Position numbers and translations under genes: made by a program
Source of the DNA: Spirochaetales bacterium
Lineage (GTDB): Bacteria > Spirochaetota > Spirochaetia > DSM-27196 > SLST01
Assembly: GCA_030642995.1 (NCBI GenBank)
Contig: DAOWMR010000204.1
Coordinates: 1 to 5,783 of the forward strand
Length of the DNA stretch: 5,783 nucleotides
Direction: 5' to 3'
Shown here: piece after piece, positions 1-5,709 of the stretch
Position numbering within the stretch: position 1 is the stretch's first letter
Layout of the letters: each line of letters begins with the position of its first letter
The notes under the pieces: generated by a model
What the model saw: the letters and a program-made list of their open reading frames with translations, nothing else
Database searches by the model: none
What the model was told of the DNA's origin: nothing

Positions 1-145
1 GGAATGCCATGGTCTGCAGGTTGCCGATGCGAAAGAATCTCACCGGGTTGAGGATTGCCATCAGAATGAGGACTGCCACCATCACGATGGAGAGCAGGGC
101 AAGCTCGCTGTGGATCCATTTGGACCGATTTCTGATCTCGCCCAT
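1..145 (-). CDS. Second ABC sugar permease, N-terminal fragment (cut by left edge)
   Basis: The first 48 residues of a membrane protein run off the left edge of the window. They begin MGEIRNRSKW and are followed by one hydrophobic segment at about residues 15-32 and the sequence ILNPVRFFRIGNLQ. A first helix followed by NP, an aromatic stretch and 'xxNL' is the usual N-terminus of RbsC/BPD_transp_2 permeases, and permease 1 has the same layout (ALNPNFLTMENF). The ATG lies one base after the TAG of permease 1. A GAGGA ribosome site sits about 9 bases upstream, inside the end of that gene, so translation is probably coupled. Two adjacent non-identical permeases suggest a heterodimeric membrane channel, as in RhaPQ or LsrCD. 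The family call rests on a short fragment plus its position. Confidence 0.8.
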   Translation of the reverse strand, partial: MGEIRNRSKWIHSELALLSIVMVAVLILMAILNPVRFFRIGNLQTMAF

Positions 146-146
146 G

Positions 147-1151
147 CTATGCTTCCTCTACCGCTATCGCGCGTTGTTGCTCTCGTCTTTGCTGGAGAGC
201 ACTCGCACTCACACTCGTCAGGATCACCATCCCAATGACCACATCGTACCAGTACGAAGGTACGCGCATCAGAGTCAGCCCGTTGCTCAGGATTGCCAGG
301 AGAAACACGCCAAGCAATGTTCCAACGATCGTTCCAGCGCCTCCGGCAAGGCTTGCCCCACCCAGGACTACCGCGGCAATGACGTTGAGTTCCTTCCCGA
401 CAATGCTATTGGGTGCGACGGTCTGGACAAGCAGGGCCTGAACGACACCGGCAACCCCGGCGGTGAATCCCATGAAAGTGTAGACAAATACCTGGACCCG
501 AAAGATGTTGATGCCGGCGCGCTCCGCCGGGCCTTTGTCAAAGCCGCACCCCCCGACCGCGTAGAGGCTTCGGCCGAGGACCGTGTAGCGGAGGATCAGG
601 GCGGCCAGCACGATGACGAATATCCAGATGAGTGTGACGATCGACAGCCCGTACGGGATTCCATTGGAATTGAACAGGGTAAACACACGAGTCTCGGCGA
701 ATTTGTGGAACCAGTCCGGCAACGTATAGATCCACTTCCCACCTGAGAACACGATGAGCAGACCGTAGAACACGTTCAACGTCCCGATGGAGACAATGAT
801 GGTCGGAATGTTGAAGAAGTAGATGAGAGCGGCATTGATGAGGCCGAGGACGAGGCCAATCGCGATGGCGATAGTAAATGCCAGAGCAATGTTCCCCGTG
901 TACCTGGTGATGACGACTGCCATCACATACTGACCGACCGTGGCGACGGCGGTGAACGATATGTCGACCCCGCCCGATATCAAGACAACGAGCACACCAA
1001 TCGCCATGATTCCCAGGAACGAGCAACTCTTCAGAATGTCAAGGAAGTTCTCCATGGTCAAGAAGTTCGGATTGAGTGCCGTGACCACGATCGTGAGCGC
1101 GACTACGGCGAGGAACACGTAGGTTTCATGTCGTTGCATCAGCCTTCGCAT
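147..1151 (-). CDS. ABC sugar transporter permease, RbsC/BPD_transp_2 family
   Basis: This is an inner-membrane channel subunit of a CUT2/ribose-type importer, 334 residues and so of normal family length. Hydrophobic segments can be seen at about 11-27, 45-62, 66-82, 88-112, 117-136, 168-188, 218-241, 272-295 and 300-316. Family landmarks are GGVDISFTAV (60-69, the usual GGxDLSxG motif) and ELNVIAAVVLGGASLAGG (254-271), followed by GTIVGTLLGVFLLAILSNGL, very close to the RbsC C-terminal signature. The ATG follows GGAG at 7-base spacing, and that GGAG overlaps the stop region of the ATPase gene, so the two are probably coupled. Oddity: the conserved cytoplasmic GGN-x6-(A/S)GI element reads GGC-x9-AGI (200-214), three residues longer and with Cys for Asn. 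Its substrate cannot be read from the sequence. Confidence 0.93.
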   Translation of the reverse strand: MRRLMQRHETYVFLAVVALTIVVTALNPNFLTMENFLDILKSCSFLGIMAIGVLVVLISGGVDISFTAVATVGQYVMAVVITRYTGNIALAFTIAIAIGLVLGLINAALIYFFNIPTIIVSIGTLNVFYGLLIVFSGGKWIYTLPDWFHKFAETRVFTLFNSNGIPYGLSIVTLIWIFVIVLAALILRYTVLGRSLYAVGGCGFDKGPAERAGINIFRVQVFVYTFMGFTAGVAGVVQALLVQTVAPNSIVGKELNVIAAVVLGGASLAGGAGTIVGTLLGVFLLAILSNGLTLMRVPSYWYDVVIGMVILTSVSASALQQRREQQRAIAVEEA

Positions 1152-1160
1152 AATGAGCTC

Positions 1161-2660
1161 CTACGCCGACACCTGCTGCACCGCATCCTGCAATTCGTGT
1201 GCGGACACAGAGGCCATCGCGAACTCCGCCTTGATTCGTCCTCGGTTCATTACCAGCGCACGATTGCAAGTACCGTGAACTTCCGCGACCTCATCGGAAA
1301 TGATGATCACGCCGACGCCGCTCTTCGCCAAGTCCCGGATTATCGTGTGAATTGCGCTCTTTGCCGCCACATCAATCCCGACCGTGGGCCCGTCCAGGAT
1401 GAGGACCTTGGGCGCAGTGGCCATCCATTTGGCGAGGACGACCCGTTGCTGGTTGCCGCCGGAAAGCGTCTGAACCGGGGACTGTGCGCTTGGCACCATG
1501 ACGCTCAGCCGGTCAATCCACTCGGCAACGTTCTCGTGATACAGGTCCTTGTCTATGAACCCGAGTTTCGCGAGCAGTTTGCGAATTGTCGTCACCGCGA
1601 TATTCCGGCCAACCGACTGCGGCATGACAAGTCCTTGAACCAGCCGATTTTCCGGCACGTAGCCGATGCCTGCACGGACCGACTTTCCCACGGAGGCGAG
1701 CGGCAGGCGATCGCCGTTCAGATAGACCGCACCACTATCGGGGCGGTTCATACCGAACAAGGAGAGAGCCAATTCTGTGCGCCCCGAGCCGAGAAGCCCG
1801 GTGATCCCCAGGATTTCGCCCGGAGCGAGCGTAAAGCTGACGTCCGCGAAATTGTTTTTCTTGGAGAGGTTCCGGACCTCCAGCAATGGTTGTTGCTCGA
1901 TCCGCTCGTAATCGTAGGGTGTGTACTCAACCGTCTGCCCCGTCATCAGGTACGATAGTTTGGCGTCATCGAGATCTGAACTGGGGTATGTTCCAACCTT
2001 CTTGCCGTCGCGCAGCACCGTGACACGTTCGGCGATCTCAAATATTTCCCCGAGTTTGTGGCTGATGAACATGGATGCAATGCCTTGAGATTTGAGTTCC
2101 GCGACGACGCGGAAGAGCCCCTGGATTTCTTTCCGGGTGAGTGCGGTGGTCGGTTCGTCCATGATGAGCAATCGAACATCGGAGGTGAGCGCGCGGCAGA
2201 TAGCCACGAGCTGCTGGTCACCCATGGAGAGATCTCCGACAAGTTCTTTGAGAGGCAGATCCACCCCAACCCGGTCCATCGCGGCCTGTGCAATTTCCGC
2301 CTCATGTTTCTTGACCACGAGCCGGCTCTTGTTCTCTATGATTTCATTGAGGGCGATGTTCTGGGAAACGGTCATGTTGGGAAACAAGGAGAGGTCCTGG
2401 TAGATGACCTCAATTCCCAACCGCATCGATTCAATCGAAGTCTGGTGCGTGATTTCCCGGTCTTCCACAACAATCCGCGATCCGTCATCCGGCTGAACGA
2501 CTCCGGAGATGATCTTGATCAGCGTGGATTTCCCACTTCCGTTTTCCCCGGCAAGGCAGTGGACCTCCCCGCGCCGAATCTCAAAATCGACCTGATCCAG
2601 GGCTTGAACGCCGGTGTATCGTTTGCTGACATTCTGCATCGACAGAAACAAATTGCTCAT
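1161..2660 (-). CDS. ABC sugar transporter ATP-binding protein, double-NBD RbsA/MglA type
   Basis: This cytoplasmic ATPase energises import. It has two fused nucleotide-binding domains and 499 residues, the normal length for RbsA/MglA/RhaT. NBD1 carries Walker A GENGSGKST (38-46), Q-loop Gln88, an altered signature LSMGDQQ (144-150), Walker B LLIMDEPT (164-171) and H-loop His201. NBD2 carries a Walker A with Arg replacing Lys, GLLGSGRTE (288-296), a canonical signature LSGGNQQ (399-405), and Walker B VLILDGPT (419-426), where Gly replaces the catalytic Glu. The usual H-loop His is Ser/Asp (ISDE, 454-457). One composite site (NBD1 Walker motifs with the NBD2 signature) is therefore intact, while the other is doubly degenerate. 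The ATG has AAGGA four bases upstream. The gene lies 89 nt after the binding-protein gene and 9 nt before permease 1. Confidence 0.96.
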   Translation of the reverse strand: MSNLFLSMQNVSKRYTGVQALDQVDFEIRRGEVHCLAGENGSGKSTLIKIISGVVQPDDGSRIVVEDREITHQTSIESMRLGIEVIYQDLSLFPNMTVSQNIALNEIIENKSRLVVKKHEAEIAQAAMDRVGVDLPLKELVGDLSMGDQQLVAICRALTSDVRLLIMDEPTTALTRKEIQGLFRVVAELKSQGIASMFISHKLGEIFEIAERVTVLRDGKKVGTYPSSDLDDAKLSYLMTGQTVEYTPYDYERIEQQPLLEVRNLSKKNNFADVSFTLAPGEILGITGLLGSGRTELALSLFGMNRPDSGAVYLNGDRLPLASVGKSVRAGIGYVPENRLVQGLVMPQSVGRNIAVTTIRKLLAKLGFIDKDLYHENVAEWIDRLSVMVPSAQSPVQTLSGGNQQRVVLAKWMATAPKVLILDGPTVGIDVAAKSAIHTIIRDLAKSGVGVIIISDEVAEVHGTCNRALVMNRGRIKAEFAMASVSAHELQDAVQQVSA

Positions 2661-2681
2661 GGCTTCCTTGGAATCATATAC

Positions 2682-2735
2682 AAAAAAGGCGGTGCGTGCT
2701 GCAGTTCATGGTGAACCGCCGCTAATCGCACCGCC
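2682..2735 (-). terminator. Intrinsic-type terminator or attenuator between binding-protein and ATPase genes
   Basis: In the direction of transcription, GGCGGTGCG (2735-2727) pairs perfectly with CGCACCGCC (2696-2688), and six T follow at once (2687-2682). The 30-nt interior holds a second small stem, GTTCA/TGAAC with a 3-nt loop (2704-2716). The structure begins 14 nt after the binding-protein stop codon. A 9-bp, GC-rich stem plus U-tract is the classic Rho-independent layout. The downstream ATPase gene has no convincing promoter of its own, so partial read-through is the likely outcome: abundant binding protein and less ATPase and permease. An alternative 6-bp pairing is possible, because GGCGGT occurs again inside the loop (2720-2715). 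Confidence 0.8.
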
Positions 2736-2749
2736 CGTGACTTGAACTC

Positions 2750-3739
2750 CTAGAATCCGAAGTCGTCGGCGTTTGCGCCGGTGATGTCGATCATGGCGTC
2801 AACCTTGATGACGTCGCCATCAAGAACAACCGTACCGAGTCCGGGAACGTTCATGCCGTTCACGATCTCTTTGCCTTCCAGCAGTTGGAGAGCAACCCAT
2901 GTCATTGCATAACCCGCGTCGCCCGGATCCCAGAGGATACCATGATCCATGGAACCGTCCTTCAGGTACTGGGCTGCATGGGCCGGCAGTACCGTGCCGA
3001 CGACGGCTACTTCGTCAATCAGTCCCTTCTCTCGAAGTGCCTGGGCGGCTCCTGGAGGTCCAAGACTTCCAAATCCGACAATGCCCTTCAGGTCGGGATA
3101 GGCCTGGAGAAGCTCCAGCGTTCGCTGTTTTGAGAGTTCCTGGTCTTCACCGCACGGAATCCGCGTGGTAACGAGCTCCATGTCCGGATACTGTGTGGCC
3201 GCATACTCAAGGCCCACATCCGCCCACAGGTTGTGCAGGGGAACCGTCAGTGAGCCGACGAAGATCGCGTACTGGCCGGATCCGCCCATCTGCTCGGCGA
3301 GCATGTCCCAGTGGTGCCGCCCGAAGTTCTCGTTGTCAATCAGTTCGATGTCGTAGTCTTTGCCCCGCTGGTCGGGTGATTCGTGCGTGATGATGATAAT
3401 GCCTTGCTCTCGGGCTCGATTGAATACCGGCTCAAGCGCTGTTGCGTCATTCGGCGTTACGCAGATGGCGTCTACGCCCTTGCTGATGAGGTCTTCAACC
3501 ATGCGCACCTGCTGAGCAGGGTCTGCGTCGGCCGGACCAATCTGGTAGGAGTTCACGCCGAGTTCTTCGGCTGCCCGGTTCACACCCACTTCCATGCGGT
3601 TGAACCACGGAATACCCGTGATCTTCACCACCGTCGCAATCTCGTATACATCGTCCTCTGCTTCCGCTTTGGCGAACAGCAGGGCCGGTGTGAGCATCAA
3701 GAGTGCGAGTGCTGCCCATACGACAATACCTTTCTTCAT
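2750..3739 (-). CDS. Periplasmic sugar-binding protein, LsrB/RhaS-like (Peripla_BP_4)
   Basis: This periplasmic receptor captures the substrate and delivers it to the ABC importer. It is 329 residues, typical for the family. The signal peptide is MKK followed by a hydrophobic core to about residue 22, with likely cleavage after AKA (23-25) or nearby. There is no lipobox Cys. The mature part has the two-lobe type I fold pattern: VVKITGIPWFNRM (37-49), QVRMVEDLISKGVDAICVTPND (77-98), a hinge-side ITHES (117-121), VPLHNLW (166-172), AYPDLKGIVGFGSLGPPGAAQA (213-234) and ILWDPGDAGYAM (268-279). The overall order resembles LsrB (autoinducer-2) and RhaS (rhamnose), especially the late W(D/N)P-x-D-x-GY segment. 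The start at 3739 is fixed by AGGAGG six bases upstream. An in-frame start at 3850 would add 37 residues ahead of the signal peptide and lie upstream of the predicted promoter. The ligand is unknown. Confidence 0.95.
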   Translation of the reverse strand: MKKGIVVWAALALLMLTPALLFAKAEAEDDVYEIATVVKITGIPWFNRMEVGVNRAAEELGVNSYQIGPADADPAQQVRMVEDLISKGVDAICVTPNDATALEPVFNRAREQGIIIITHESPDQRGKDYDIELIDNENFGRHHWDMLAEQMGGSGQYAIFVGSLTVPLHNLWADVGLEYAATQYPDMELVTTRIPCGEDQELSKQRTLELLQAYPDLKGIVGFGSLGPPGAAQALREKGLIDEVAVVGTVLPAHAAQYLKDGSMDHGILWDPGDAGYAMTWVALQLLEGKEIVNGMNVPGLGTVVLDGDVIKVDAMIDITGANADDFGF

Positions 3740-3743
3740 CTCT

Positions 3744-3751
3744 AACCTCCT
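3744..3751 (-). promoter_or_regulatory. Strong ribosome binding site of the binding-protein gene
   Basis: The minus strand reads AGGAGGTT, then AGAG, then ATG, giving a near-perfect anti-16S match at 6-nt spacing. This decides the start at 3739 over the longer reading frame. The site could fold into a weak AACC/GGTT hairpin (AACC-AGGA-GGTT), but four pairs are too few to argue for control. Confidence 0.85.
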
Positions 3752-3757
3752 GGTTGT

Positions 3758-3790
3758 TGGAGCACGGCTCCACTGGAGCACCACTCCACG
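3758..3790 (-). repeat. Tandem 16-bp repeat forming two small hairpins in the transporter leader
   Basis: On the plus strand, GGAGCACGGCTCCACT (3759-3774) is followed directly by GGAGCACCACTCCACG (3775-3790), 13 of 16 bases identical. Each copy is self-complementary with its flanking base: TGGAGC-ACG-GCTCCA (3758-3772) and TGGAG-CACCA-CTCCA (3774-3788). The junction also reads as a palindrome, GCTCCA-C-TGGAGC (3767-3779). The block lies just upstream of the ribosome site. It would be in the mRNA leader if transcription starts near 3801, so it may act as RNA structure (stability or translation control) or as tandem operators in DNA. Confidence 0.6.
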
Positions 3791-3796
3791 ATCACT

Positions 3797-3820
3797 GCTC
3801 TGTTGGAATTGTAACAGAGC
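3797..3820 (-). promoter_or_regulatory. Extended -10 promoter element inside a perfect inverted repeat (likely operator)
   Basis: GCTCTGTT (3797-3804) and AACAGAGC (3813-3820) are perfect inverted arms around an 8-nt centre. On the minus strand the repeat contains TGTTACAAT (3816-3808), which matches an extended -10 element (TGnTATAAT) at all but one base. Transcription would start near 3801, leaving a leader of about 62 nt before the binding-protein ATG. The -35 position at 17-nt spacing (GTCAAA) is poor, as is common for extended -10 promoters. A symmetric site placed over the -10 is a typical repressor operator, and the adjacent DeoR-type protein is the natural candidate. Binding itself is inferred. 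Confidence 0.6.
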
Positions 3821-3828
3821 CCTGTGAC

Positions 3829-3857
3829 AGTTTGACCCCATATCCGCCACCTGTCAA
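3829..3857 (-). promoter_or_regulatory. Possible alternative promoter (TTGACA, 17 nt, CAAACT)
   Basis: The minus strand has a consensus -35 hexamer TTGACA (3857-3852). The hexamer 17 nt further on, CAAACT (3834-3829), matches the -10 consensus at only three of six positions. It could be a second, weak start for the transporter operon or chance. Transcripts from it would carry the 3797-3820 inverted repeat as an RNA hairpin. Confidence 0.25.
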
Positions 3858-3887
3858 CGAGAAGTTCAGCATTTTGTGCGATTATGG

Positions 3888-3998
3888 CCATTATTCATCC
3901 GTATATGACCATTTGGAGGGATTTCTTCCGATAAAGGGCACAATTCAATGCAATTCTTGGTAGACATTTGCCATTATCGTGTTACCATTGTTTCATCC
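3888..3998. promoter_or_regulatory. Four direct CCATT-centred motifs on the regulator side of the intergenic region
   Basis: CCATT occurs four times in the same orientation, starting at 3888, 3909, 3971 and 3985, in the contexts ATGGCCATTAT, ATGACCATTTG, TTGCCATTATC and TTACCATTGTT. The outer two extend to near-identical strings, CCATTATTCATCC (3888-3900) and CCATTGTTTCATCC (3985-3998). The first is centred on an ATGGCCAT palindrome. Starts are 21, 62 and 14 bp apart, and the first and third intervals differ in helical phasing. DeoR-family proteins often bind repeated half-sites in divergent regions, so these are candidate sites for autoregulation. No convincing promoter for the regulator gene could be picked out. 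Confidence 0.4.
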
Positions 3999-4014
3999 TT
4001 GGGGCTCGAGAGCC

Positions 4015-4842
4015 ATGTCGAACCGACACGAACGACTCAGACAACTCAGACTTCTTCTTGAGGATCAGGAACCACGCCGGATCGGGGAGTTGGCTATCCA
4101 CTTCGGAGTGAGTCACATGACCATCCGGAGAGACGCCGAGTTACTTGTCCAGGAGGGCCTCGTACAACTATTGCACGGCGCCGTTGTCCGGAGACACCGA
4201 ACTGCGCCGGGGCTCACTTCGCAGTATGACCTTCACGACGCCATAACCGTGAACAGGGAGGAGAAGGAGAGGATCGCCCGCCGGGCAATCTCTCTGATCG
4301 AGCCGGCAGACACCGTCATGCTGGACGCGGGCTCCACCACCGAAGCGATGGCGTGGTTCCTCGATGAGGCGTGCAAGGCGACATACATCACCTATAGCCA
4401 CAATGTGTTTGTGGCTCTCCAGAAGATATCATCCGCTCGTATCATCCTCGCCGGCGGGGAGTACGATCGTGCAGGAACAATATTCCGCGGCAACGGCACC
4501 ACCAAATTGCTCCAATCGATTCGAGCGACCAAAGCGTTTCTCTCAGCCGGTGGTGTCAGTCTGGATTTGGGGGTCACCTGCTCCAACGCCTTCGAATATG
4601 AGCTCAAACGCTCGCTCATGGACTACAGTCTCAGTCGCATTCTGTTGGTGGATCACACGAAACTCGGCCGCACTGAAAGCACCTTTTACGCCGGTCTGGA
4701 CGAGTTTGACTTCCTTGTTACGGATCAGCCACTCCCGAGCGAGTACGCTACCTATTGCCGGCAGCATGGCGTTGAGGTTCTCCTTCCCGGTGTTTCGGCT
4801 GGCGAGATAGTAACGGCCGACAGCGGCGCAGCGCGAGAATAG
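4015..4842 (+). CDS. DeoR/GlpR-family transcriptional repressor
   Basis: This DNA-binding regulator of sugar catabolism or uptake has 275 residues, slightly longer than the usual 250-260. The N-terminal winged helix-turn-helix covers residues 4-57, with RIGELAIHFGVSHMTIRRD (22-40) and the following LVQEGLVQLLHGAVV wing matching the DeoR signature. The C-terminal sugar-phosphate sensor domain (DeoRC, ISOCOT fold) shows EEKERIARRA (82-91), the phosphate-loop motif DAGSTTEAM (104-112), AGGVSLDLGVTCSN (178-191) and ILLVDHTKLGR (209-219). It is transcribed away from the ABC operon across 275 bp, so it most likely represses that operon and itself until a phosphorylated sugar binds. A GTG at 3979 would add 12 residues unlike the family N-terminus. 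The ATG at 4015 gives the standard MSNRHERLRQL start, although its ribosome site is weak. Confidence 0.92.
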   Translation: MSNRHERLRQLRLLLEDQEPRRIGELAIHFGVSHMTIRRDAELLVQEGLVQLLHGAVVRRHRTAPGLTSQYDLHDAITVNREEKERIARRAISLIEPADTVMLDAGSTTEAMAWFLDEACKATYITYSHNVFVALQKISSARIILAGGEYDRAGTIFRGNGTTKLLQSIRATKAFLSAGGVSLDLGVTCSNAFEYELKRSLMDYSLSRILLVDHTKLGRTESTFYAGLDEFDFLVTDQPLPSEYATYCRQHGVEVLLPGVSAGEIVTADSGAARE

Positions 4843-4854
4843 CCGCGACCCTGG

Positions 4855-5574
4855 TCACTCCGCGGTCGGCCAGAGGAGCGCGATGCCGCCGCCGTAGTCC
4901 ATGCAGAGGGTTTCGGAGAGCCCCCCTACCATGGTCAGGTGTTCGGTCGGAGAATCCACGAGGGCTTTCTGAATGATGTAGTCAGCGGCGCCGGGATCCT
5001 TCCATGCCCAGAACAGCGTCTTTGGTTCGTCTGTCCTGAGTGCAAGGCCTGTTGGGATGTTCGTGTCAAGCTGAACGAAACCCGGCTCCACGCTACTTCC
5101 GTCGAGGTTCGCACGGTGGATACCGACAAAGGTTTCTGTCTCACCAACCAGAATGGTTGCCGTCCAGTACATTTTGCCTGTCGCAACATCCAGTTTGATA
5201 TAGCCGGGATCAATGAGCCCCGAGACAAGGGTTTCGTCGTTGGAGCCGTCAAGGTTCGCACGTCGGATGGCGTTGGCCCCTCGGTCAACCCAGTAGAGTT
5301 TTTCCGCCACCGGATCTATCGAAACGCCGAGACCGTCACCGACATCCAATTGGATCGTCACGCACTCAGACGATCCGCTGATGCTCATTACTTCTGATTC
5401 CCATGCTTTGAATCCGAACACCCAGTAGACAGTCACTTCAAGCTCGTCTGTTTGCGGCTCATCGCCGTTGGCGCCGTTTGGAGGTGGACACCCCAGCAAG
5501 CAGCAGCAGACAGCACCGAGAACGAGGGTCCTGACCAGCCGGCTCGTCCGGCCGGCGTGACGTCCGTGCACCAT
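4855..5574 (-). CDS. Small lipoprotein with LDL-receptor YWTD/LY-type repeats
   Basis: The predicted protein has 239 residues and no known function. A basic N-terminus and hydrophobic stretch end in the lipobox LLGC, with Cys29 the likely lipidated residue, followed by a PPPNGANGDEPQTDE linker. About three LY-like units follow: 84-118 (VSIDP...KLYWVD...RRANLDGS), 126-163 (IKLDV...KMYWT...HRANLDGS) and a worn copy at 177-216 (TLFWAW...IIQKAL). These repeats form blades of beta-propellers. Six are needed for a full ring, so this is a partial propeller, an oligomer or a decayed copy. The ATG at 5574 has AGAGGTGGG immediately upstream. A GTG at 5616 would add 14 residues and is less likely. The C-terminus ends 12 nt from the convergent regulator gene, leaving no room for a lost 3' part. 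It appears unrelated to the transporter and may be anchored in the membrane facing the periplasm or surface. Confidence 0.82.
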   Translation of the reverse strand: MVHGRHAGRTSRLVRTLVLGAVCCCLLGCPPPNGANGDEPQTDELEVTVYWVFGFKAWESEVMSISGSSECVTIQLDVGDGLGVSIDPVAEKLYWVDRGANAIRRANLDGSNDETLVSGLIDPGYIKLDVATGKMYWTATILVGETETFVGIHRANLDGSSVEPGFVQLDTNIPTGLALRTDEPKTLFWAWKDPGAADYIIQKALVDSPTEHLTMVGGLSETLCMDYGGGIALLWPTAE

Positions 5575-5709
5575 AATCCCACCTCTTTCGGTCAGTATCT
5601 CTCCTAATTCTCGCACATGAGTGGTGGGAACGCCAGAGCTGAGTCCCTGTTCTGGATATCTTTTGCGGTGGTGATTTCAGGCCGCGCTCGTCGCGCGGCC
5701 GTATGACAC
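5575..5709. other. Intergenic gap between rubrerythrin-like and lipoprotein genes
   Basis: These 135 bp hold the GC hairpin described separately and the lipoprotein ribosome site. A possible but weak extended -10 for the lipoprotein gene, TGCGAGAAT on the minus strand (5615-5607), has no recognisable -35. No further reading frame was seen. Confidence 0.4.
5680..5700 (-). terminator. GC-rich hairpin after the rubrerythrin-like gene, no U-tract
   Basis: GGCCGCGC (5680-5687) and GCGCGGCC (5693-5700) form a perfect 8-bp stem with a 5-nt loop, starting 9 nt after the stop codon at 5710. The minus strand continues TGAAATCACC, so there is no T-run. It is therefore a possible weak or U-less terminator, or a 3'-end-stabilising stem, rather than a textbook Rho-independent one. 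Confidence 0.5.

Noticed and set aside
9..746. 245-codon open frame on the plus strand
   Set aside because: It lies antisense to permease 1 and permease 2, is rich in Arg/Asp/Gln/His without any domain pattern, and has no plausible start context. It is a shadow of GC-rich coding DNA.
1128..1958. 276-codon plus-strand open frame
   Set aside because: It is fully antisense to the ATPase, whose motifs are unmistakable, and has no recognisable protein features.
2665..2680. TATGAT-like -10 just upstream of the ATPase gene (minus strand, 2678-2673)
   Set aside because: Transcription would begin only about 6 nt before the ATG, omitting the AAGGA ribosome site, and the upstream -35 position falls in the terminator stem. 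It is more likely chance A/T richness after the T-run.
2058..2714. 218-codon plus-strand open frame
   Set aside because: It is antisense to the ATPase start and the terminator region, and its composition is a mirror of the real gene.
3703..3963. 86-codon plus-strand open frame across the divergent region
   Set aside because: It overlaps the signal-peptide end of the binding-protein gene and the promoter/operator elements, and has no ribosome site or protein features.
3979..4014. GTG start giving a 12-residue longer regulator
   Set aside because: The extra residues (MLPLFHPWGSRA) do not resemble DeoR N-termini, and the region overlaps candidate operator motifs. The ATG at 4015 gives the family-typical start.
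4843..4871. Possible bidirectional terminator between the convergent regulator and lipoprotein genes
   Set aside because: Only a 5-bp CGACC/GGTCG pairing with a long loop is present and there is no T-run on either strand.
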